In this document: positions 1-5,509 of the stretch, in pieces
Layout: every line of letters starts with the position of its first letter
How positions within the stretch are numbered: the first letter of the stretch is position 1
Assembly: GCA_031273705.1 (NCBI GenBank)
Contig: JAISRJ010000181.1
Span: 1 to 6,475 of the forward strand
Direction of reading: 5' to 3'
Length of the DNA: 6,475 nucleotides
Origin: Clostridiales bacterium
Lineage (GTDB): Bacteria > Bacillota > Clostridia > Lachnospirales > WQUN01
Program-made: the position numbers and the translations under genes
The notes under the pieces: generated by a model
Database searches by the model: none
Told to the model about the DNA's origin: nothing
Seen by the model: the letters and a program-made list of their open reading frames with translations, nothing else

Positions 1-217
1 CTTGGATTCTGTCGAGTTGTTTCATTATCACGTTAATATCGGCGACGCGCGTTCTCTTATTGTCAATTCCCCCCAAACTACACATGGTGAGCTGGAGGCC
101 GGCGAAAAAGCGAACGCCGACATTCCGGAGAATCTCATCCGTATCTCGGCGGGGCTGGAAGACCAGGCTGATTTGATCAACGACTTAGAGCAGGCCTTCC
201 AAAAAGCAATCGGATGA
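1..217 (+). CDS. metY: O-acetylhomoserine sulfhydrylase (MetY-type), C-terminal fragment
   Basis: This is the last 71 codons of a PLP-dependent Cys/Met-metabolism enzyme; the 5' part lies outside the window, so the TTG at position 2 is an internal leucine codon and not a start. The visible tail carries the family's C-terminal landmarks: an NIGDARSLIVN strand, a TTHGEL segment, and LIRISAGLEDQADLINDLEQA, in which the arginine of LIRIS matches the conserved substrate-carboxylate-binding arginine. The long 'NIGDARSLI...TTH' form fits the O-acetylhomoserine aminocarboxypropyltransferase branch better than cystathionine gamma-synthase. These cytoplasmic enzymes join sulfide or methanethiol to O-acetylhomoserine, giving homocysteine or methionine. 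It is 59 bases upstream of an ABC importer on the same strand, suggesting one sulfur-assimilation operon. Discrimination from cystathionine synthase/lyase relatives is limited because the PLP lysine region is not visible. Confidence 0.88.
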   Translation, partial: LDSVELFHYHVNIGDARSLIVNSPQTTHGELEAGEKANADIPENLIRISAGLEDQADLINDLEQAFQKAIG

Positions 218-236
218 TTCTTTATCCATAAAACCC

Positions 237-255
237 GGCACCGCCTGGCGGTGCC
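237..255 (+). promoter_or_regulatory. GC-rich hairpin between metY and the importer
   Basis: The 19 bases form a perfect inverted repeat, GGCACCGCC / GGCGGTGCC around a single T; a realistic fold has 8 pairs and a 3-base CTG loop. It is followed by TATTTAAA, which is too poor in T to be a convincing intrinsic terminator. It ends 5 bases before the AAAGGAG of the binding-protein gene. Plausible roles are a partial terminator, or an mRNA processing or stabilising stem that sets the expression of the binding protein relative to metY. The structure is seen directly; the role is inferred. Confidence 0.6.
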
Positions 256-260
256 TATTT

Positions 261-267
261 AAAGGAG
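261..267 (+). promoter_or_regulatory. RBS that sets the binding-protein start at 277
   Basis: AAAGGAG lies 9 bases before the ATG at 277. It would be only 3 bases before the in-frame TTG at 271, so the ATG is the better start. Confidence 0.8.
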
Positions 268-276
268 ATATTGATC

Positions 277-1317
277 ATGAAAAATTGGAAAACTTTTGTC
301 CGTGTATTCACAGCGCTTTTCGCGCTCATATCGGTGGTTGGACTGGCGGCTTGCGCCAGCGCGCCCGCCAGCGCCGAATTCAAATTCGGTAAAATCGACA
401 TTCCCGGCAAGGATGGCGCGCTTTGCGGCGCACCCATATACATTGCTTACGACCAAGGCTTTTTTGCGGAGGAAGGCTTTGATGTCAACCTAATTTCCGC
501 GGATGCCGAAACTAGAAAAATCGGCTTGAACAATGGCACTATTCCCATGGTCAACGGCGACTTTCAGTTTTTCCCCTCCATTGAGGAAGGCGTGAATGTA
601 AGCGTGGTTGACGGTCTGCACAATGGCTGCATTAAGTTTATTGTAAAAAAAGGCTCTCCTATTAAAACCGCCGAGGACTTGAGAGGAAAGAGAATCGCCG
701 TAGATGAAATTGGCGGCACGCCGCATCAGGTTGCCAGCGTTTGGGTTGAAAAGGCGGGCATCTCCGCACAGGCGTCAGATAATGAGGTTGAATTCGTCGT
801 CTACAGTGACGGCAACCTAGAAATTGAAGCGCTAAAGAATGACGACGTTGACGTCGCCGCTTTGTGGGATCCGCTTGGATCGGTCTATACTTCCGGCGAG
901 CACGCGGACGAATATGAGGTGCTGTTTGATCTTTCAACCGATCCCACGTTCGCTGGTAAATACTGCTGCTTCCTGTATGCTTCCAACAAGGTCATTGAGG
1001 AAAACCCTGAAAGGGTATCGGCTCTGCTGCGCGCCTATCACAAGGCGCAGGAATGGATTGCGGAAAATCCGGACGAAGCGGTAAATATCATCTCAGATAA
1101 GAAGTATTCCGACATTGAGGATAAGGCGCTGGCAGCGGAATTGGTTAAGAGCTACGCTTATCCTTCCGCCGGCGCTCACGCCGCAAATACGCAGGATGTA
1201 GGAGCGGATGTGGCTTATTTCGCCACGGAGCTGTACAACATCGGCTATTTGAAAACCGCTCCCGAGGACTTTGTTAAGACCGCTTATTTTAAAGTAGATT
1301 TAGAACTTGGCAAATAA
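277..1317 (+). CDS. ABC importer substrate-binding lipoprotein (SsuA/TauA/NrtA, NMT1-like class)
   Basis: A 346-residue extracytoplasmic binding protein. The N-terminus is a lipoprotein signal: basic MKNWK, a hydrophobic stretch from about residue 10 to 25, and lipobox L-A-A-C with Cys26 as the predicted lipidated residue. The mature part has the typical layout of the class: APIYIAYDQGFFAEEGFDVNL (residues 52-72, written here only as a landmark of start and end), KTAEDLRGKRIAVDEIGG (130-147), then VDVAALWDP (191-199), which usually lines the ligand cleft, and VIEENPERVSALLRAYHKA near the C-terminus. It would deliver a small anionic or organic solute to the permease encoded 25 bases downstream. 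Sulfonate, taurine, nitrate, thiamine-precursor and other ligands all occur in this class, so the ligand cannot be read from sequence; MetY upstream and the nitrogenase-like genes downstream favour an organosulfur compound. Mature Cys50, Cys118 and the Cys230-Cys231 pair are unusual for an exported protein. Confidence 0.9.
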   Translation: MKNWKTFVRVFTALFALISVVGLAACASAPASAEFKFGKIDIPGKDGALCGAPIYIAYDQGFFAEEGFDVNLISADAETRKIGLNNGTIPMVNGDFQFFPSIEEGVNVSVVDGLHNGCIKFIVKKGSPIKTAEDLRGKRIAVDEIGGTPHQVASVWVEKAGISAQASDNEVEFVVYSDGNLEIEALKNDDVDVAALWDPLGSVYTSGEHADEYEVLFDLSTDPTFAGKYCCFLYASNKVIEENPERVSALLRAYHKAQEWIAENPDEAVNIISDKKYSDIEDKALAAELVKSYAYPSAGAHAANTQDVGADVAYFATELYNIGYLKTAPEDFVKTAYFKVDLELGK

Positions 1318-1330
1318 TCTCCGCCACTAT

Positions 1331-1335
1331 GGAGG
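1331..1335 (+). promoter_or_regulatory. RBS that sets the permease start at 1343
   Basis: GGAGG lies 7 bases before the ATG at 1343. The in-frame TTG at 1307 lies inside the previous gene and has no such site, so it is rejected as the start. Confidence 0.8.
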
Positions 1336-1342
1336 AAGAAAA

Positions 1343-2434
1343 ATGAGCAATGTATCAAGTCTCCCGGAAAATTTAAAACCGGAAGCCATAAATCCGAACT
1401 CCCTGTCCCGGGATATTCCGGGGCGGGGGGCTTTTCCCAAAATTTCTTATGTTCGATACGCGTTATTATCGCTGTTTACGGTGCTGGGTTTTATCGCGGC
1501 GATTGCCGTAAACCGATTGTTTCCACAAATCGCTAACGTACAGATTGAACCGTATCAAATCGGCAAGTCGCTTAGTATTGATATAAACGACCTTTATGTA
1601 CTGGCATTAAGCGGAGTGATTTTGCTATATACAGCGATTGCCGTCTTTTCGTTTTCCGACGCTGACCGCCGCAAAAAATTTGAGAGGCGTATGCCGTTCC
1701 GGTTTGCTATCGGCTTAGTTTTGGGATTATGGGAAGTGCTCGGCACAAAGCTTTTGCTTTTACCGCAGCCGTTTTTCCCCGGTCCCGCCAGAATTTTAGA
1801 ACCCTTTCTGATGGAACCCGGATATATTTTGCAGCAGATACTCTATTCGCTGCGTTTATTTTCATACGGGTTTGTTTTCGGAGTTACGGCGGGAGTGCTT
1901 ACGGGCATTTTAATCGGATGGTTTCCAAAGGTTTATTACTGGGTAAACCCAGTTTTGAAAATATCCGGCGTGATTCCGGCTGTTGCCTGGATGCCGTTTG
2001 CGCTTACCCTTTTCCCCACTCCATTTTCGGCGGCTATATTTTTAATTACTATCTGTCAATGGTTCACTATCGCGTCGCTTACGGCGCAAGGGATTCAAAG
2101 CACCCCCAAAGTGCATTTTGAGGTAGCCAAAACGCTGGGCGCCAAGACTCCCTATCTGGTTTTTCGCGTAGCAATCCCTCATGCTATGCCGCAGATTTTT
2201 ACAGGTATTTCTATCGCGAACGGCTTCACTTTCACAACGCTTGTAATGGTCGAGATGATGGGGCAGCCGGGCGGCTTGGGATATTATATCAACGCCTCTA
2301 AGGTGTGGTCGGCTTATTATAAGGTGTTTGCCGCTATTTTCATCATGGCAATTCTTTTCTCGTTGATCTTGCGTGCCGTCGGTTTTGTGGAAAGTCGCGT
2401 TTTGCGCTGGCAGAAAGGGTTGGTGAAGTCGTGA
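1343..2434 (+). CDS. ABC importer permease (SsuC/TauC-like) with extra N-terminal membrane region
   Basis: A 363-residue inner-membrane permease of the BPD_transp_1 type. The core carries the EAA-loop signature at about residues 260-283, with E260, G266 and the terminal IPHAMP matching the EAA...G...I.LP pattern that docks on the ATPase. Core membrane segments are visible near 172-194 (rich in G and V), 209-238, 285-312 and 329-350. LLLPQPFFPGPARI (138-151) is the usual start of this family's core. SsuC/TauC permeases are commonly about 250-275 residues; here roughly 90-110 extra N-terminal residues include two further hydrophobic helices (about 39-57 and 84-103) separated by a polar stretch, with a basic DADRRKKFERR loop following. 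The gene sits between the binding protein and the ATPase and its TGA overlaps the ATPase GTG. Family assignment is firm; the ligand is not known. Confidence 0.9.
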   Translation: MSNVSSLPENLKPEAINPNSLSRDIPGRGAFPKISYVRYALLSLFTVLGFIAAIAVNRLFPQIANVQIEPYQIGKSLSIDINDLYVLALSGVILLYTAIAVFSFSDADRRKKFERRMPFRFAIGLVLGLWEVLGTKLLLLPQPFFPGPARILEPFLMEPGYILQQILYSLRLFSYGFVFGVTAGVLTGILIGWFPKVYYWVNPVLKISGVIPAVAWMPFALTLFPTPFSAAIFLITICQWFTIASLTAQGIQSTPKVHFEVAKTLGAKTPYLVFRVAIPHAMPQIFTGISIANGFTFTTLVMVEMMGQPGGLGYYINASKVWSAYYKVFAAIFIMAILFSLILRAVGFVESRVLRWQKGLVKS

Positions 2435-3237
2435 GCGAGCAAGTTTTACACGATACCGATTCTGTGGTTTTGAAAATTAACGCTGTAAGCAGAACGTATA
2501 TTGACGATGAGGATAAAACGGTGGAAGCCCTGAGAGATATTAGCCTTTCAGTGCGGCGAGGGGAGTTTCTTTCCGTTATAGGTTCTTCCGGCTGCGGCAA
2601 AACTACGCTGTTGCGCTTGATAGCCGGTCTGGACGTCCCAGAATCAGGCGAATTGATTCTTAACGGTGAAAAAATTAAAGACCCCGCGCCTCAAAGAGGC
2701 TATGTATTCCAGCAAGGCAGTCTATTCCCCTGGCTGACAGTAGAAAAAAATATCGCTTCCGGGTTAAAGGCGCGAGGCGTTTATAAGGACAACAAGGCGG
2801 AAGTCGCGCGGTATGTGGAGCTGATCGGATTAAAAGGCTTTGAAAAATCCTTTCCTCATCAAATATCCGGTGGTATGGCGCAAAGGGTCGCAATCGCTCG
2901 GGCGCTGATCAACAACCCCGCGGTGCTGCTGTTGGATGAACCAATGGGTGCCTTGGATTCATTCACACGCGCCGATATTCAGGATAAGTTGCTGGAGTTA
3001 TGGAAAACAAATAAAACAACCATGCTTTTGGTTACTCATGACGTAGATGAAGCGATTTATCTTTCTGACCGCATTGTGATTATGACTCCGCGCCCCGGCG
3101 AAATCAAGGAGATTATTGAGGTTAAGTTGCCGCATCCCCGGCATCGCGGCGGCACTGAGTTTCTATCTATCCGTCGGGATATTCTTGAAAAATTGCATTT
3201 GGCAAGCGCCGCTCCCCAACCGGAATATGCTATATAG
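2431..3237 (+). CDS. ABC importer ATPase (SsuB/TauB/NrtD class)
   Basis: A 268-residue cytoplasmic nucleotide-binding subunit with all catalytic motifs intact: Walker A GSSGCGKTT (51-59), Q-loop around Gln94 in YVFQQGSLFPW, signature ISGGMAQRV (145-153), Walker B VLLLDEP (165-171) with catalytic Glu170, D-loop GALD (173-176) and the switch His203 in LVTHD. The FPWLTVEKN segment after the Q-loop is typical of the nitrate/sulfonate/taurine importers. Translation starts at a GTG that overlaps the permease stop (GTGA, 4 bases); the only purine-rich match upstream is AAAGGG, 11 bases away, so translational coupling to the permease is likely. The stop is 27 bases before the nifH start, which places importer and nitrogenase-like genes in one transcription unit. 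Confidence 0.95.
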   Translation: MSEQVLHDTDSVVLKINAVSRTYIDDEDKTVEALRDISLSVRRGEFLSVIGSSGCGKTTLLRLIAGLDVPESGELILNGEKIKDPAPQRGYVFQQGSLFPWLTVEKNIASGLKARGVYKDNKAEVARYVELIGLKGFEKSFPHQISGGMAQRVAIARALINNPAVLLLDEPMGALDSFTRADIQDKLLELWKTNKTTMLLVTHDVDEAIYLSDRIVIMTPRPGEIKEIIEVKLPHPRHRGGTEFLSIRRDILEKLHLASAAPQPEYAI

Positions 3238-3250
3238 TAAATATATGTGA

Positions 3251-3256
3251 AAGGAG
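3251..3256 (+). promoter_or_regulatory. RBS that sets the nifH-like start at 3265
   Basis: AAGGAG lies 8 bases before the ATG at 3265. The upstream in-frame GTG at 3247 precedes this site and is therefore not the start. The resulting N-terminus MAKKLRQIAIYGKGG also matches known Fe proteins. Confidence 0.85.
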
Positions 3257-3264
3257 TTGAATTA

Positions 3265-4110
3265 ATGGCGAAGAAATTGCGGCAAATTGCCATTTACGGC
3301 AAGGGCGGCATCGGAAAATCCACTACCACGCAAAATTTAACGGCGGGGCTGGCAGAGCGGGGCAAGCAAGTGTTGGTGCTGGGCTGCGACCCAAAAGCCG
3401 ATTCTACCCGTCTGCTTTTGGGCGGACTACACCAAAAAACGGTGTTGGATACAGTGCGGGACAACAGAAGCGGAGTAACATTAAACGCGCTGCAAAAGCT
3501 AGGCTTTATGGGTATCCGCTGTGTGGAATCGGGCGGACCTGAACCGGGTGTGGGCTGTGCCGGTCGCGGCATCATTACCTCGATTGATATGATGGAATCC
3601 CTGGGCGCGTATACGGAGGATCTGGATTATGTGTTCTACGACGTTTTAGGCGATGTGGTGTGCGGGGGTTTTGCTATGCCAATCCGCGAAGGCAAGGCAA
3701 AAGAAATTTATATTGTGGCAAGCGGAGAGATGATGGCGCTTTACGCCGCCAACAATATCTGTAAGGGAATTAAGAGATACGCCGCCAGGGGCGTGGTGCG
3801 CTTGGGCGGTATTATCTGCAACAGCCGCAATGTGGACAATGAACAATCTTTACTGCGGGCGTTTTCTGAGGAGCTGGGCACACATCTGGTCTATTTTATT
3901 CCGCGCAATAATGTGGTACAGCACGCGGAACTAAACCGCAAGACCGTGATCGAATACCAGCCGGATTCAGAACAGGCAAGAGAATACCGCGAGCTTGCCG
4001 ACGCCATAGAGACAAACGAAAGATTTGTGATTCCAACGCCCATCGAGTCGGAACGTCTGGAGGAATTGCTTTTAGAATACGGCATGATGGATGTAGGCTA
4101 TAAAATATGA
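3265..4110 (+). CDS. nifH: Nitrogenase-family Fe protein (NifH-like, dinitrogenase reductase type)
   Basis: A 281-residue P-loop ATPase that, as a homodimer, holds a [4Fe-4S] cluster and passes electrons to a NifDK-like partner with ATP hydrolysis; Fe proteins also serve in cofactor maturation. Every hallmark is present: P-loop GKGGIGKST (12-20), switch region CDPKADSTR (41-49), ESGGPEPGVGCAGRG (88-102) with cluster ligand Cys98, switch II DVLGDVVCGGF (126-136) with ligand Cys133, GEMMALYAANNI, and RLGGIICNSRN. Arg101 corresponds to the arginine that is ADP-ribosylated in some diazotrophs. Similarity to true NifH is stronger than expected for BchL, ChlL or CfbC, and length is close to the 275-295 residues usual for the family. 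No nifD or nifK follows; instead a NifX-like gene overlaps by 4 bases (ATGA). With MetY and an importer upstream, a methylthio-alkane reductase (MarH-type) role is at least as likely as nitrogen fixation. Confidence 0.93.
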   Translation: MAKKLRQIAIYGKGGIGKSTTTQNLTAGLAERGKQVLVLGCDPKADSTRLLLGGLHQKTVLDTVRDNRSGVTLNALQKLGFMGIRCVESGGPEPGVGCAGRGIITSIDMMESLGAYTEDLDYVFYDVLGDVVCGGFAMPIREGKAKEIYIVASGEMMALYAANNICKGIKRYAARGVVRLGGIICNSRNVDNEQSLLRAFSEELGTHLVYFIPRNNVVQHAELNRKTVIEYQPDSEQAREYRELADAIETNERFVIPTPIESERLEELLLEYGMMDVGYKI

Positions 4111-4457
4111 GCGCGGCGGAACAGTTAATCGCGGTGGCTACCACTGACGGAAAAACCGTTCATCAGCATTTTGGGCATGTGGAGCGGTTTCATATTGTCG
4201 CTATTGGCGATACGTCATATCGCTATCTGGAGGCAAGAGACGCGCCTCCGGCCTGCAATAATTTCACGCATGGGGAACACTCTTTTGACGCCGTGTGGCG
4301 GACTATAGCCGATTGCAAGGCGGTTGTGGTTGGGAAAATCGGATACCCCGCCGCCGCCTATTTGATCGGCAATGGAATGCGCGTGTTTGAAACGGTCGGT
4401 ATGGTAGATGAGATATTAAGTCAAATTGTCTCGGAGCGTTTGTTGAATAAGGAGTGA
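4107..4457 (+). CDS. NifX/NifB C-terminal-domain family protein (dinitrogenase iron-molybdenum cofactor family)
   Basis: A 116-residue single-domain protein of the family that includes NifX, NifY, VnfX and the C-terminal domain of bacterial NifB, which bind or carry iron-sulfur cofactor precursors. Visible landmarks are IAVATTDGKTVHQHFGH (8-24), with the HxHFG core that is diagnostic of the family, PPACNNF with Cys50, DC at 69-70 and KIG at 77-79. The Cys50...Asp-Cys70...KIG pattern resembles the NifB C-terminal domain more than free NifX. Its start overlaps the nifH-like stop as ATGA and there is no strong RBS, which suggests translational coupling. The stand-alone nifB-like gene follows after 4 bases. 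It most likely holds or hands over a cluster made by that NifB for an outside D/K-like enzyme; the carrier role is inferred from family and position. Confidence 0.85.
   Translation: MSAAEQLIAVATTDGKTVHQHFGHVERFHIVAIGDTSYRYLEARDAPPACNNFTHGEHSFDAVWRTIADCKAVVVGKIGYPAAAYLIGNGMRVFETVGMVDEILSQIVSERLLNKE
4449..4454 (+). promoter_or_regulatory. RBS of the nifB-like gene, inside the end of the NifX-like gene
   Basis: AAGGAG forms the last two sense codons of the preceding gene and lies 7 bases before the ATG at 4462, supporting that start and coupled but independent initiation. Confidence 0.8.
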
Positions 4458-4461
4458 GAAA

Positions 4462-5337
4462 ATGAGCGCGCTTATAAAAGAAATAGCGGGCGTACATCCC
4501 TGCTTTGCGCTTGGAAAGCCAAATAATAAAGGCAGAATTCATTTGCCCGTCAGCCCCGGCTGCAACATAGCCTGTAAGTTCTGTGAGCGATCAATCAATT
4601 CTACAGAACAGTGTCCCGGTGTGACGGCTGGGATTATCACACCTCGGGAAGCTTTGGAAGTGGTGCGTAAATCGATCGCTCTCAGCTCGGACCTTACAGT
4701 AGTGGGTATCGCGGGGCCGGGTGATACGCTGGCGACCCCATACGCGTTGGAGACCTTTCGTTTGGTGGGCAAGGCATTCTCCCACTTACTCAAATGTATG
4801 AGCACAAACGGATTGCTGTTGCCGGAGAAAGCGAAAGAATTGATTGACGTTGGTATTGATACTCTGACGGTCACCGTTAATGATATTTATCCGGAAACAC
4901 TGACAGATCTTTGCGATAGAATTGTCTACCATGGGCGGGTAATAAAGGGTAAGGAAGCGGCTAAGCTTCTGATTGCTAATCAGATAAAGGGGATTAGACA
5001 GGTTGCGCGGGCAGGCTTGATTGTTAAGGTAAATACCGTTCTGGTGCCGGAAATAAACGGCGATCACATAGCAGATATAGCGCGGACAGTTAGTGAGGCG
5101 GGCGCTTCACTGTACAATATCATACCACTTATTCCGCGGCATAAATTGGCGTGGTGCGACGTTCCTTCCTGTATAGAGATAGACGACGCTCGGTCGCGGG
5201 CTGAAGAGTACATAAGCGTTTTCCGTCATTGCCGGCATTGCCGCGCCGATGCCATCGGCATTCTCGGCGGCGCAGATATAGGCGAACAAATATACAAAAA
5301 AAGGATTGCGCAGGAAAATACATTTTCACACGGATAG
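4462..5337 (+). CDS. nifB: NifB-like radical SAM protein, stand-alone (no fused NifX domain)
   Basis: A 291-residue radical SAM enzyme of the NifB family. NifB builds NifB-co, the [8Fe-9S-C] precursor of nitrogenase cofactors, from two [4Fe-4S] clusters and SAM. Seen here: HPC (12-14), His27 in IHLPVSPGCN, the radical SAM triad CNIACKFC (Cys34, Cys38, Cys41), GIAGPGD (82-88) that typically contacts SAM, Cys112 in KCMSTNGL, and RHCRHCRADAIG (255-266) with Cys257 and Cys260. His27, Cys112, Cys257 and Cys260 align with positions reported or expected to ligate the two precursor clusters in NifB, so the protein looks catalytically complete. The body resembles the short archaeal type of NifB (about 300 residues; INSTE..PGVT and PLIPRHK...PSC segments), unlike the long proteobacterial fusion. 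Oddities: the usual RPGV motif is CPGV (Cys51), and Cys232 is an added cysteine near Cys237. It is the last gene before the terminator. Confidence 0.9.
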   Translation: MSALIKEIAGVHPCFALGKPNNKGRIHLPVSPGCNIACKFCERSINSTEQCPGVTAGIITPREALEVVRKSIALSSDLTVVGIAGPGDTLATPYALETFRLVGKAFSHLLKCMSTNGLLLPEKAKELIDVGIDTLTVTVNDIYPETLTDLCDRIVYHGRVIKGKEAAKLLIANQIKGIRQVARAGLIVKVNTVLVPEINGDHIADIARTVSEAGASLYNIIPLIPRHKLAWCDVPSCIEIDDARSRAEEYISVFRHCRHCRADAIGILGGADIGEQIYKKRIAQENTFSHG

Positions 5338-5376
5338 TGTGTGACATACCCCCGCTGTTATAGGCGAAAAGGGCTT

Positions 5377-5419
5377 AAAAAGGCGGCGTCGCGAGTTTTT
5401 TTCGCGACGCCGCCTTTTT
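5377..5419 (+). terminator. Strong rho-independent terminator, probably bidirectional
   Basis: A perfect 13-base-pair GC-rich stem (5382-5394 with 5402-5414) closes a 7-base GTTTTTT loop. An A5 tract precedes and a T5 tract follows, so they can extend the stem to 18 pairs and provide the U-run on either strand. It begins 40 bases after the nifB-like stop and ends the operon; no gene converges on it from the right, so use on the - strand is only a possibility. Confidence 0.93.
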
Positions 5420-5496
5420 CGCGTCGAAACCGCTACAGGTAATATTTGATTGTTTATGCGAATTTTTACGGGGTAACCTAAATTTAGATTATCGAC

Positions 5497-5502
5497 GAGG
5501 GG
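5497..5502 (+). promoter_or_regulatory. RBS for the secreted-protein gene
   Basis: GAGGGG lies 7 bases before the ATG at 5510. This, with the signal peptide that follows, fixes the start. No convincing -35/-10 pair could be read between the terminator and this site, although a promoter is expected there. Confidence 0.7.
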
Positions 5503-5509
5503 TCTTTTT

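Noticed and set aside
3199..3238. Possible internal promoter before the nifH-like gene (TTGGCA followed by AT-rich TATATAG)
   Set aside because: The best -10-like matches are spaced about 21 or more bases from TTGGCA and match poorly, while the 27-base gap fits simple read-through from the ATPase gene.
3265..4110. Assignment of the Fe protein as BchL/ChlL or CfbC/NflH
   Set aside because: The close match to true NifH across ESGGPEPGVGCAGRG, DVLGDVVCGGFAMPIR and GEMMALYAANN, plus adjacent NifX- and NifB-like genes, argues against chlorophyll or F430 pathway reductases.
4539..4874. Open frames on the - strand opposite the nifB-like and nifH-like genes
   Set aside because: They lie wholly opposite well conserved coding sequence, lack recognisable motifs and convincing RBSs, and have no family-like composition; they are shadows of the real genes.
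5326..5344. Small inverted repeat TCACAC / GTGTGA around the nifB-like stop codon
   Set aside because: Only 6 pairs, no T-run, and a far stronger terminator lies 33 bases further on.
5446..5492. Possible promoter and a 10-base palindrome (CTAAATTTAG at 5478-5487) before the secreted-protein gene
   Set aside because: A promoter must exist after the terminator, but the readable -35/-10 pairs match at four of six bases or fewer, and short AT palindromes are frequent by chance; not listed as a feature.
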